DNA of 64,000 bases from Lachnospiraceae bacterium. Lineage in GTDB: Bacteria; Bacillota; Clostridia; Lachnospirales; Lachnospiraceae. Location of the stretch: the NCBI GenBank assembly GCA_024687125.1, contig JAILFA010000009.1:62001-126000 (forward strand), in the 5' to 3' direction. The position numbers and the translations under genes are program-made. Below the pieces are notes generated by a model. It worked only from the letters and a program-made list of their open reading frames with translations, had not been told where the DNA came from and made no database searches. Below are positions 30,679-40,382 of this stretch, one piece after another. Position 1 is the stretch's first letter. Every line of letters starts with the position of its first letter.

Positions 30679-32031
30679 ATGAGTTATTGGATTGTAATCG
30701 TCGACGATGAACCGTTTTGCCTGACAAACGCGAAAAATCTGCTGCGCGAGCAGAATATGCGTGTCAGTTGTCTGCGATCCGGAAAAGATCTTCTGACATT
30801 CATGGAGACGCATGATCCGGATCTGATCCTTCTGGATATTCTGATGCCCGAAATGGACGGTTTTGAGACCTACCATGCGCTCAGAGTCTGTGAGGGCAAA
30901 AAGGGAGTACCTCAGACACCGGTCATCTTTCTTACCGGCGAAGACAATCATGAAACGGAACGAAGAGGGCTCAAGGCGGGGGCTTCAGATTTCATACATA
31001 AACCTTTTGACAAAGACATCCTGATCAAAAGGATCAACAACGCGATCATCAACAGCAAAATGATCGAAAACCTCACAGAAGAAGCAACCCTGGATAAGCT
31101 TACCGGCTTTCTCAATAAATCCAGCGGAACGGAAAAGATCTCGTCCCTTTGCCAGGAAAGCGTCGGTTCCCTTGTGATCATGGATCTGGATAATTTCAAA
31201 CTCGTCAACGATCTGTACGGTCATGATATGGGGGACCGTATCCTCGTGGCATTCGCGGGGATCGTGAGACATAATGTCAGAGCGGATGATGTAGTCTCAC
31301 GGATCGGCGGTGATGAGTTCATGGGGTTTTTCTCCGATCTGACAGACGATCATGCTGTAGCGTCATTCGCGAAGAGGCTGAACACAGAGCTTTCCGAGGA
31401 AGCGGCTTCCATGATGGGAAAAGAGCACGGCATTCCGCTGGGGATCTCCATCGGTGTAGCGGTTTCTTCAGATGAGCAGAATGCGTTTCAGATCCTCTTC
31501 CGTTATGCGGACAGCGCCTTATATGAGGCAAAGCGCCAGGGCAAACACGGATATGTGATCTATAAACAGCTTCTGACAAAGCAGGATAACGATAATGATC
31601 TCGAACAGGATCTGGAAAGGATCACTCAGATCGTCGCGGAGCGCGGCGAAGGAAAAGGAGCGATGATCCTCAGCCAGGAAGCCTTTACATGGAACTATCA
31701 GTATATCGAGAGATTCGTCATTCGTTACGGCGGCGTGGCGACGCGCATACTTTTTTCGATTTCCTCAGACGAACAGGGTGTGTTGTTTTCCGAGATCGTT
31801 TCCGAATTCGGAAAATCTTTACAGAATACCCTCAGAAAGATCGATATCATCCTGCAATGGCAGCATAACCAGTATTTTGTCGTCCTCCCGCAGCTGAAGC
31901 AGAAGGATATGCACAGAGTGATCGAGCGGGTACTGGGTGCCTGGGAAAAACGCGGTTATCACGAACGCGTCAGGATCGACTATGTAACATCGTTCCTTTC
32001 TGCAGAGAACGATCAGGCAGAAGGGAAATGA
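30679..32031 (+). CDS. REC-GGDEF diguanylate cyclase with additional C-terminal degenerate GGDEF-like domain
   Basis: REC LILLDILMPEMDG; RADDVVSRIGGDEFMGFF (I-site RxxD plus GGDEF); C-terminal RKIDIILQWQHNQYFVVLP. Confidence 0.9.
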   Translation: MSYWIVIVDDEPFCLTNAKNLLREQNMRVSCLRSGKDLLTFMETHDPDLILLDILMPEMDGFETYHALRVCEGKKGVPQTPVIFLTGEDNHETERRGLKAGASDFIHKPFDKDILIKRINNAIINSKMIENLTEEATLDKLTGFLNKSSGTEKISSLCQESVGSLVIMDLDNFKLVNDLYGHDMGDRILVAFAGIVRHNVRADDVVSRIGGDEFMGFFSDLTDDHAVASFAKRLNTELSEEAASMMGKEHGIPLGISIGVAVSSDEQNAFQILFRYADSALYEAKRQGKHGYVIYKQLLTKQDNDNDLEQDLERITQIVAERGEGKGAMILSQEAFTWNYQYIERFVIRYGGVATRILFSISSDEQGVLFSEIVSEFGKSLQNTLRKIDIILQWQHNQYFVVLPQLKQKDMHRVIERVLGAWEKRGYHERVRIDYVTSFLSAENDQAEGK

Positions 32032-32056
32032 TCATTATCCGTCAGTGAGGTCGGAC

Positions 32057-34108
32057 ATGAATCTTAAAAGCAATGAAAAGTATATTGTTTTGATCGCGAC
32101 GCTGGGCTCTGTCGGGCTGATCATCGAAAACTATCTGCTGGGCTGGGAATTCTGGGTCCCGCCGATCGTGCTGATCGCGATCGTTCTGATCTGGGCTGTG
32201 AATCTTACGGACAGGATCGAATATGGCATCAGAAAGCTGTTTTATTTCGTTATCGCTGTCCTCTTACTGTTTTATCATGGAATACACAGGAGCAGCCTGT
32301 ACGATACAGGTATTGTTACTGTAATGATCATGGTCATCTACTCGATCTTCAACAGTGTCTATATGATGAATATCCTTCTGGCGGAATTCACTGTCATCTG
32401 GTTCATTCAGTTCCTTGATCTTCCGGAGGGGGAGCCGATCATCTATGACAGACTGACCATATCGAGGCTCCTTCTGCATGCGCTCATCGTCGTGATCATC
32501 TATTATTTCTGTGTGCGTTCCATCAACGAACGGGTTGATGACGAGGAGGAGAGAAGATCCAGGGAAGCGCGCATCGAAGCCAACGATGCCAGTATGGAGG
32601 ACTTTCTGTCCAACATCTCCCATGAGCTGCGTACGCCTGTCAATGTTGTCAACGGCATGTCCGATCTGCTCATCCGCAAGGGGATCGACCTGGAGGGGGC
32701 TGCCATCAGAAATGCGGGAATGCGTCTGGCGTATCAGATCGAGGATATCCAGGACTATACGGAGTGTAAGCGGGGCAAAGTCTTCATCGAAGAAGACAAT
32801 TATATGAGCACCTCCCTGATCAATGACGTTGTTACGAATTTCCGCCTGAATGACAATTCAAGAGATCTTGTACTTGTGGTCGACATGAATCCGGCTGTTC
32901 CGACGATGATGCGCGGGGATATCAGAAAGCTGCACAAGATCTTCCGGCATCTGCTTGAAAACGCCGTCAAGTTTACCAGAAAAGGCGGCATTTATGTGAA
33001 GATGTATACCGAAGCAGTCGAAAACGGTGTAAATCTGTGCATTGAGATGACGGATACCGGTATCGGAATGGACAGAAACGCGATCCGGTCTGTCACCGAA
33101 GGTATGTATCAGGAGAACAAAAAACGCAACCGAAGTTCCGGGGGCATCGGACTGGGCCTTTTCATCGTTTACGGATTTGCTCACCGTTTGGGTGGTTTTG
33201 TCAGAATCGAGAGCGAAAAAAGAGCAGGTACGACGATCCGCGTGACGATCCCGCAAAAGGTGGTGGATCCGACTCCCTGCCTGTCCCTGAAGGATTCTTT
33301 TGACGGTTCGATCCTGTTCCATGTTAAGCCGGATAAGTACAAGGTCGCCAGACTGCGTGATTTCTACCGTCACATGGCGGGCAATCTCGCGTCCGGCATA
33401 CATGTGCCGCTGTATCCGGCTGAGACTGTCTATGAAGTGGAACGGCTCAGGGAAAAGATGCATGTTACCCACGTATTTATGGGGCAGGAAGAATACGAAG
33501 AAAACAAGGGATACTTCGAGGGACTCGCAGGCGAAGGCATTGTTGTCGTGGTATCTGCAGGATCTGACGTGAAGACGCCGGAAAACAGCAGAGTCGTCCT
33601 GATGCCCAAACCTCTGTATGCATATCCGATCATCAGGATCCTCAACTACGGGACAGGCATCAGAGACGCGGAGGACGAAAAGGCAGTAAATAAGCCGGTA
33701 TTTAATGGAGTAAAGGTTCTGGTCGTCGATGACGAACCCATGAATCTGGTCGTCGCGACATCGCTGTTCAGGAATTACGGGATGATCGTGGAAACAGCGG
33801 CAAGCGGCAGAGAGTCCATCAGAAAAGTTCGTGACAACGATTATGACGTCGTTTTTATGGATCATATGATGCCGGAAATGGATGGTGTTGAAGCCATGAA
33901 GCAGATCCGATCCGTCGTCAGCGACACGGACAGAAGCGTTCTTGTCGTGGCACTTACCGCAAATGCTGTTTCCGGTGCACGAGAGATGTTTATCCGGGAA
34001 GGCTTTGACGGCTTCATCGCCAAACCGATCGACACATCGGATTTTGAACGGGTGATGCAGCGTATCCTGCCGGGAACACGCAGCGAAAAAGGAGGTGCAG
34101 AGAAATGA
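32057..34108 (+). CDS. membrane histidine kinase / response regulator hybrid
   Basis: Multi-TM N-terminus, H-box FLSNISHELRTPVNVVNG, N-box LHKIFRHLLENAVKFT, C-terminal REC VLVVDDEPMN...VVFMDHMMPEMDG. Confidence 0.9.
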   Translation: MNLKSNEKYIVLIATLGSVGLIIENYLLGWEFWVPPIVLIAIVLIWAVNLTDRIEYGIRKLFYFVIAVLLLFYHGIHRSSLYDTGIVTVMIMVIYSIFNSVYMMNILLAEFTVIWFIQFLDLPEGEPIIYDRLTISRLLLHALIVVIIYYFCVRSINERVDDEEERRSREARIEANDASMEDFLSNISHELRTPVNVVNGMSDLLIRKGIDLEGAAIRNAGMRLAYQIEDIQDYTECKRGKVFIEEDNYMSTSLINDVVTNFRLNDNSRDLVLVVDMNPAVPTMMRGDIRKLHKIFRHLLENAVKFTRKGGIYVKMYTEAVENGVNLCIEMTDTGIGMDRNAIRSVTEGMYQENKKRNRSSGGIGLGLFIVYGFAHRLGGFVRIESEKRAGTTIRVTIPQKVVDPTPCLSLKDSFDGSILFHVKPDKYKVARLRDFYRHMAGNLASGIHVPLYPAETVYEVERLREKMHVTHVFMGQEEYEENKGYFEGLAGEGIVVVVSAGSDVKTPENSRVVLMPKPLYAYPIIRILNYGTGIRDAEDEKAVNKPVFNGVKVLVVDDEPMNLVVATSLFRNYGMIVETAASGRESIRKVRDNDYDVVFMDHMMPEMDGVEAMKQIRSVVSDTDRSVLVVALTANAVSGAREMFIREGFDGFIAKPIDTSDFERVMQRILPGTRSEKGGAEK

Positions 34109-37100
34109 ATCATTTCCGTTTCTTAAAGCCCGCCTTTGACGCAATCAAAGATAAAGACCGCGATTTTACCGAGAGGATCTTCCTGATCCTGACTCTTTTA
34201 TCCGAAGTGGCTGTATTTATCGCTTTTATAGCGGATCTGATCACGGGAGAAAACCCGTATGAGCTTATGACGCTGATAATCACGCTGATCGCAGTGCCGT
34301 CCATCGTTCTGATCAGTCTGCATTTTGACGCCATTAAGACAGCGATCAGGATCATCGTTCTGGCACTGGTATTCCTGATCCTTCCCGCACTGTACTTTTT
34401 CGGCGGAGGCATTGAAGGCGGCGGGTTTATCTGGATCATTTTCGCTTTCATGTATGTCGGTCTTGTTCTGAGCGGCAGATGGCGGAACATCATGTTTACG
34501 ATGATCGCTCTCCTGGCGCTGGGCTGCTATCTGGCTTCGTATTATTATCCGGACCTGCTGTATCCGCACTCCAGAGAGATGTTCTATGTGGATACGTTTG
34601 TTTCTCTCATCATGGTCGGCGTTCTATGCTTTGGAATGACCTGGTCGCAGGGACTTCTGTTCAAAGAGGAAAACGAGCGCGCCAAAAAAGAAGCGGAGAG
34701 AGCTGAGGAACTGACCCGCCAGCAGAACCGGTTCTTCTCAAGCATGAGTCATGAGATCCGTACACCGATCAATTCCATCCTGGGATTAAACGAACTGATC
34801 CTGCGCGATCAGAATGCTACGGATGATATCGCAAGAGACGCTTCCGGGATCCAGGGCTCCGGAAAGATGCTTCTCGCGCTGATCAACGACATCCTGGATT
34901 TTTCAAAAATGGAAGCCGGAAGCATGGATATCGTACCGGTGGATTATAAGATCGGCGACATGCTTTCCGAGGTCGTCAATATGATGTGGCTCAGGGCGCA
35001 TGACAAGGGACTCGATTTTGAGGTGAGCGTTGATCCGGAAGTCCCCACAGTGATGTATGGGGATGAAGTCCGCATCAAACAGGTGATCATCAATCTGCTC
35101 AACAATGCCGTGAAATACACAAAGAGCGGGCGTGTTGAACTTCGCATCGAAAGCAGGGACATCGATCATGATACCGTCGAACTGCTGATCTCCATCACGG
35201 ATACCGGCATGGGGATCAAAAAAGAAGATATCCCATATCTGTTCGATGCTTTTAAGCGTGTCGATCAGGGAGAGAACAGGCATATCGAAGGAACAGGTCT
35301 CGGACTGTCCATCGTCAAACAGCTGGTCGAACTGATGGAAGGCACAGTCACTGTAAACAGTATCTACGGAGAAGGCTCCACATTTACGGTATCGATCAGA
35401 CAAAAGGTGACCGATCACAGCAAGGTCGGCGAACTGAATATCCATAATCAACAGAATATTCAAAGAAGTCTCTATGAGAGCAGCTTTATGGCTCCGGAAG
35501 CCAGGATCCTGATCGTGGATGACAATGAAATGAACCTGCTCGTCGAGAGCCGTCTCCTGGAAGATACAGATATCGGTATCGATAAAGCTCTGAGCGGAAA
35601 GGAAGCGCTGGAGCTGACTCTGAAGAACCATTATGACACGATCTTCATGGATCATCTCATGCCCGGAATGGACGGAATCCAGTGTCTTGAGCTGATCCGT
35701 GAACAGACAGGCGGACTGAACCGCCATACGCCTGTCATTGTACTGACTGCCAATGCCGGAAGTGAGAACAGAGAGATATACAACAACGCCGGCTTTGACG
35801 GATATCTGGTAAAGCCGGTTTCCGGCGCGGCTATGGAAGAAATGCTCATCCATCATATTTCCGCCGATAAGGTGATTCTCAGAAATGTGATGGTCGGAGA
35901 TGATGAAGAGATCCATACTGCCGATCGTTTCGCGGAAAAGCTTCCGGTGATCATCACCTCTTCGAGCATGTGTGATCTTCCGGATGCTGTGGTCAGGAAA
36001 CTGAGGATCCCAATCATCCCGTTTATCATCCGGACAGAGGAGGGCGAATTCAAGGACGGCGTCCATATGGATGCATCGGAACTGATCCGGCATATCAGTT
36101 CAGGAAAAAAGGCTGTTTCCTCTCCGCCGGATGAATCGGCCTACACAGAATTCTTTGCTGATGCATTAAAGAAAGCGCATCACCTGATCCACATCGCGAT
36201 CACGACAAGCATGAGCACTGAATATGAGACAGCATGCGAGGCGGCACGATCATTTGACAATGTCACGATCATCAATTCGGACTGCCTGTCCAGTGCGACA
36301 GGTATCCTTGTGCTCATCGCCTATAAGCTGACCCAGCAGGGGCTGAAGGCAAGTGAGATCGCACGTGAACTGGAAAATGTCAAACATCGGCTCAAGTGCA
36401 GCTTTATCATTGATACAACGGAGTTTATGGCAAAGAAGGGACTGGTCAGTGAACGCTTCCACAGGATCGCCGATTTGCTCAGCATTCATCCTGCGATCCG
36501 CATCAAAGACGACAAAGCCGGTCTTGCCGGTCTGTGGTTCGGAAGATCCAGGCGCGCATACAGAAAGTATATCCGAAAAGCTCTTCCCGTGGACACCGTC
36601 CCTGATGCCGATGTTGCTTTCGTGACTTATGTGGATCTCCCTGAGGAAACCATCACCTGGATCGAGGAGGAGATCCGTAAAACAGTTTACTTTGAACATA
36701 TCGTGTTCATACAGGCTTCCGCGGCAATTTCGTCGAACTGCGGACCGGGCAGCTTTGGCATACTGTATTTCCTGAAATCAAATAAATCCTACAATCTCGG
36801 TTCCTTCATCGATACGATGAAGGCAGCCGAAAAGGCAGCGGAGATCGCAGCCGATCATGATGCATCCGTTGAAGAGGCAGACCTTTCCGAGGAAACGGAA
36901 TCCTATGAAGAGGCTGCTTCTTTCGAGGAACCTTATGTACACGAGGCATCGGAAGAACCGAAATGGTATCAGTTCCTTGACTGTATCGATGCGGAGGCTG
37001 CTGTCAAAAACAGCGGTTCGGAGGAAGCATTTAAGGCGGTCCTGAAGATCTTCTATGATTCCATCACGGAGAAGCACGTGGAACTCGAAAACAGCTATCA

Positions 37101-37563
37101 GACAGAGGACTGGGAGAACTACACGATCAAGATCCATGCCCTCAAGAGCTCCGCAAGACTCGTGGGTGCCCTGGAACTCGGAGAAAATGCGCAGCTTCTG
37201 GAAACAGCCGGAAAAGAGAATAATATCGGCTATATCAGAGAGCATCACGCCTCTGTCATGGAGGATTATCTGCAGTTCAGAGAGGAGCTTTCGATCGTGT
37301 TCGCAGATGAGGATTCAGAAGGTGCTGACAGCAAACCGGTCGCGGACAGCTTTCTCATGGAGAGCATTTATGAAGGTCTGCGGGAAGCGGCAGCTGATAT
37401 GGACTGTGACCGGATCGAAGACATCATGTCTGAAATCAGAGAATACGAGATCCCGTCCGCTGAAAAAGAAGTGTTTGAAAAGATATGTGAAAAGATCGAT
37501 CTGTTGGATTATGTCGGGATAATAGCGGCTATAGACGGGCATGATCAGTCGAAAGACAAGTAA
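34105..37563 (+). CDS. membrane hybrid histidine kinase with REC, DegV-like and HPt domains
   Basis: H-box FFSSMSHEIRTPINSILG; REC ILIVDDNEMN...TIFMDHLMPGMDG; DegV-like VIITSSSMCDLPDAVVRKLRIPIIPFIIRTEEGEFKDGV...TTSMSTEYETACEAA...IIDTTEFMAKKGLVS...NCGPGSFGILYFLK; HPt KIHALKSSARLVGALELG. Confidence 0.9.
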   Translation: MNHFRFLKPAFDAIKDKDRDFTERIFLILTLLSEVAVFIAFIADLITGENPYELMTLIITLIAVPSIVLISLHFDAIKTAIRIIVLALVFLILPALYFFGGGIEGGGFIWIIFAFMYVGLVLSGRWRNIMFTMIALLALGCYLASYYYPDLLYPHSREMFYVDTFVSLIMVGVLCFGMTWSQGLLFKEENERAKKEAERAEELTRQQNRFFSSMSHEIRTPINSILGLNELILRDQNATDDIARDASGIQGSGKMLLALINDILDFSKMEAGSMDIVPVDYKIGDMLSEVVNMMWLRAHDKGLDFEVSVDPEVPTVMYGDEVRIKQVIINLLNNAVKYTKSGRVELRIESRDIDHDTVELLISITDTGMGIKKEDIPYLFDAFKRVDQGENRHIEGTGLGLSIVKQLVELMEGTVTVNSIYGEGSTFTVSIRQKVTDHSKVGELNIHNQQNIQRSLYESSFMAPEARILIVDDNEMNLLVESRLLEDTDIGIDKALSGKEALELTLKNHYDTIFMDHLMPGMDGIQCLELIREQTGGLNRHTPVIVLTANAGSENREIYNNAGFDGYLVKPVSGAAMEEMLIHHISADKVILRNVMVGDDEEIHTADRFAEKLPVIITSSSMCDLPDAVVRKLRIPIIPFIIRTEEGEFKDGVHMDASELIRHISSGKKAVSSPPDESAYTEFFADALKKAHHLIHIAITTSMSTEYETACEAARSFDNVTIINSDCLSSATGILVLIAYKLTQQGLKASEIARELENVKHRLKCSFIIDTTEFMAKKGLVSERFHRIADLLSIHPAIRIKDDKAGLAGLWFGRSRRAYRKYIRKALPVDTVPDADVAFVTYVDLPEETITWIEEEIRKTVYFEHIVFIQASAAISSNCGPGSFGILYFLKSNKSYNLGSFIDTMKAAEKAAEIAADHDASVEEADLSEETESYEEAASFEEPYVHEASEEPKWYQFLDCIDAEAAVKNSGSEEAFKAVLKIFYDSITEKHVELENSYQTEDWENYTIKIHALKSSARLVGALELGENAQLLETAGKENNIGYIREHHASVMEDYLQFREELSIVFADEDSEGADSKPVADSFLMESIYEGLREAAADMDCDRIEDIMSEIREYEIPSAEKEVFEKICEKIDLLDYVGIIAAIDGHDQSKDK

Positions 37564-37583
37564 CAGCAAGAAGGGGGAGTTTT

Positions 37584-37802
37584 ATGGTGCAGAAGGTACA
37601 GGAAAAGGTTAAAAAGATCCTGCTCGGAGAGATCAGGTATACATCGTCCAATCTGGCGTTTAATATCCTGATCTCCAAGATGCAGAAAAAAGTGAAGGCG
37701 GATCCGGCGTGCATGGACGCCTGCCTGAGTGAACTTGACGAGTTTTTGACGAAGTATCCGATCGTTGCCAAGGTCGATCTCGCCAATATCGCTGTACTGT
37801 GA
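37584..37802 (+). CDS. small hypothetical protein (72 aa)
   Basis: SD aagggggag; tight spacing within operon. Confidence 0.65.
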   Translation: MVQKVQEKVKKILLGEIRYTSSNLAFNILISKMQKKVKADPACMDACLSELDEFLTKYPIVAKVDLANIAVL

Positions 37803-37836
37803 CAGAACACAACACAGAATACAAGGAGGTACGGTA

Positions 37837-38802
37837 ATGCTCATTACTTTGGAAGAAACCAGAAAACTGATCAATGACGGAAAGATCCTTCATATAGCTG
37901 CTGATGAAACCATGCTCGCCCAGCTTCCGCAGGGAAAATGGATCGGCGGTACTACGCCATACTTCATCGGCGATGAAGGCGGCACCATGACAAAGGAAAA
38001 ACTCTTTGTAAGTGTGATCGATTACGCCGAGGATGCAAGGATCGCTGTCTATGGAAAGTATAATGTCTTTCAGATCGTCGAGGAATGCTATGACAACGGG
38101 CTCACCATGCTCATCATGCCCTATGGCTCCGAGGTCGCGGCCAAATACGCCAAATCCGCACCTGATGTTGAAGAACTCCTCATGCATCCGACGATCGGAT
38201 GGATCTCCGGCTACGAGCTGAACACCGTAGGAGAGGCTAAGGTCTTTGACGGAACAACAGGAGCGTCGTATACAGATAAAGCTGTTGTCATGTATATCAA
38301 ACTCCCTGAAGAGAAGAGCGCGATGATCAATATGATCAATATCTTCACGGACGATAAGACTGACCCGGTCATTCGGTTCGAAGACAATGATCTGAGTGTC
38401 ACAGACTGTACCGTAAACGGACAGAAGGTCAATTTTGCCGAGTATATCGCCAAAAAGGGGATCGATCCCAAGATGCCCCTGGTCGCCGACTATAATGGCT
38501 CTTATCTGAACATTTCCATCAAGGCCGTTGATGAGGGGAAAGTACACTTTTATGCTCCTGTGTTCAGAGATATCGAATACCGGTTTGCTACAAAGGTTGA
38601 CGATTATGCTGCTGAATTCAGGAACAGGGTCGAATCCGCTGGTGCCCGAAATCCGGTGTTCTCGTGCAACTGTATCCTGAATTATCTCTATGGAGAACTG
38701 GAGGGCAAGAAAACTCCTCCGTACACCGGACCTGTTACCTTTGGTGAAGTGGCCTATCAGCTGCTGAACCAGACACTCGTATACTGTGAGATCCTGGGAT
38801 AA
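37837..38802 (+). CDS. uncharacterised protein with weak FIST-C-like C-terminus
   Basis: SD aaggaggt; C-terminal NPVFSCNCILNYLYGELEGKK...GPVTFGEVAYQLLNQTLVYCEI. Confidence 0.7.
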   Translation: MLITLEETRKLINDGKILHIAADETMLAQLPQGKWIGGTTPYFIGDEGGTMTKEKLFVSVIDYAEDARIAVYGKYNVFQIVEECYDNGLTMLIMPYGSEVAAKYAKSAPDVEELLMHPTIGWISGYELNTVGEAKVFDGTTGASYTDKAVVMYIKLPEEKSAMINMINIFTDDKTDPVIRFEDNDLSVTDCTVNGQKVNFAEYIAKKGIDPKMPLVADYNGSYLNISIKAVDEGKVHFYAPVFRDIEYRFATKVDDYAAEFRNRVESAGARNPVFSCNCILNYLYGELEGKKTPPYTGPVTFGEVAYQLLNQTLVYCEILG

Positions 38803-38805
38803 GAA

Positions 38806-40341
38806 TTGAATACGATGCTGGATACGGTAATACAGATCAATGAAGCAGTAAACGATTTCGTCTGGGGGACCCTGGGACTGGTCCTCCTGCTCGGAACCGG
38901 ACTGATCTGTACGCTGATCACAAACTGCTTTCAGATCACAAGGCTCAGGCACTGGTGGAAGAAAACATTCAGGATTGCCGACAATGAGGGCCGCATCATT
39001 AATGACGCGGGTGCGCTGTCGCAGGTTCGGACATTCTGTACAGCGCTCTGCGCAACGATCGGCACCGGCAATATCGCCGGAGTCGCAACAGCCATCTGTG
39101 TCGGAGGGCCGGGGGCCGTGCTCTGGATGTGGGTCGCTGCCGTTCTTGGCATGATGGTCAAATACTCCGAGAACCTGCTCGGTCATTATTACAGACGGAG
39201 AAACTCGGAGGGGGCCTGGTCCGGCGGGCCGATGTATTATCTGCAGGACGGACTTGGTTCCATAAAGCACTGCAGAAAACTGGGAAGATTTCTCGGCATT
39301 ATTTTCTGCATTTTTACTGTACTGGCATCCTTTGGGATCGGAAACATGGGACAGATCAACAAGATCACCATCAATTTCCAGTCAACCTTTCTGTCTGGAA
39401 TTCAGACGGGTATGTTCCTGGGTGCCCCCAAAGCGAACTGGGTCATTGGGATCGTCCTCATGAGTGCCGTGGCCGTGATCATCCTTGGCGGTTTCAGAAG
39501 GCTTGCCGCCGTTTCGGAGAAACTGATCCCGTTTATGTCAGCAGCCTATATCATTGGATGTATCGTGATGATCCTGCTCAACATCACGCAGCTGCCGCAG
39601 GTTTTTGCATCGATCTTCCGATTTGCTTTCGGTCCGGCGGCGATCGCCGGCGGAGCAGCCGGAACAGCCCTGCAGACAGCACTCAATACGATCAAGAACG
39701 GATGCAAACGAGGTATCTTTTCCAATGAGGCAGGACTTGGTTCTTCCGTCATGGTCCACAGCAACAGCTGTCTTCGCGAACCTGTACGCCAGGGGATGTG
39801 GGGGATCGCCGAGGTATTTCTTGACACGATCGTGATCTGCACGATGACCGCGATCGTTGTTCTGTCCTCCGGTTATATCGATCTGAACACAGGTCTTGTC
39901 AAAGACGGTGTCAATGACGCCACCCTTGTGGCAAAAGCGTTCGGAAATATCCTTGGGCGGCCCGGCGAATGGTTTGTTGTTCTGATGATCACACTTTTTG
40001 CCTTTACAACTGTCATGGGCTGGTCTTATTATGGAGCTAAGGTAACGGAGTATCTCCTCGGAGTAACATTTGCCCGGATATATCGGCTTGTGTTTATAGC
40101 CCTGATCGTCTTTGGCGCAATCATGGAATCCAACCTGGCATGGGACATCTCTGATACGTTCAACGGTCTGATGATGATACCGAATCTGATCGGCGTTCTG
40201 GTACAGATTCCTCTCATCATAAAACTGACGAGGAATTATATTGAGAGAAGGATCCTGAAGCATGAGATCGAGCCGATGCTTTCGTATGATCCGGATATAC
40301 AGAAGGACGCTGCCAGAGCAGTCAGCAGAGGGATCAACTGA
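38806..40341 (+). CDS. sodium:alanine symporter family protein (TTG 38806 or ATG 38815 start)
   Basis: ATIGTGNIAGVATAICVGGPGAVLWMW, SGGPMYYLQDGLG, FSNEAGLGSSVMVHS. Confidence 0.92.
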   Translation: MNTMLDTVIQINEAVNDFVWGTLGLVLLLGTGLICTLITNCFQITRLRHWWKKTFRIADNEGRIINDAGALSQVRTFCTALCATIGTGNIAGVATAICVGGPGAVLWMWVAAVLGMMVKYSENLLGHYYRRRNSEGAWSGGPMYYLQDGLGSIKHCRKLGRFLGIIFCIFTVLASFGIGNMGQINKITINFQSTFLSGIQTGMFLGAPKANWVIGIVLMSAVAVIILGGFRRLAAVSEKLIPFMSAAYIIGCIVMILLNITQLPQVFASIFRFAFGPAAIAGGAAGTALQTALNTIKNGCKRGIFSNEAGLGSSVMVHSNSCLREPVRQGMWGIAEVFLDTIVICTMTAIVVLSSGYIDLNTGLVKDGVNDATLVAKAFGNILGRPGEWFVVLMITLFAFTTVMGWSYYGAKVTEYLLGVTFARIYRLVFIALIVFGAIMESNLAWDISDTFNGLMMIPNLIGVLVQIPLIIKLTRNYIERRILKHEIEPMLSYDPDIQKDAARAVSRGIN

Positions 40342-40382
40342 ACAAGAAGAAAAACCTGATACATGGTTTAGGGAGGTTAAGG

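Noticed and set aside
32858-34144. 428-aa minus-strand ORF
   Set aside because: Shadow of the histidine kinase frame; no recognisable motifs or SD.
34903-36093. 396-aa minus-strand ORF
   Set aside because: Antisense to the DegV-kinase coding sequence; no supporting signals.
37660-39270. 536-aa minus-strand ORF
   Set aside because: Entirely antisense to two genes with clear family signatures and SDs; composition looks like a shadow frame of a GC-biased coding strand.
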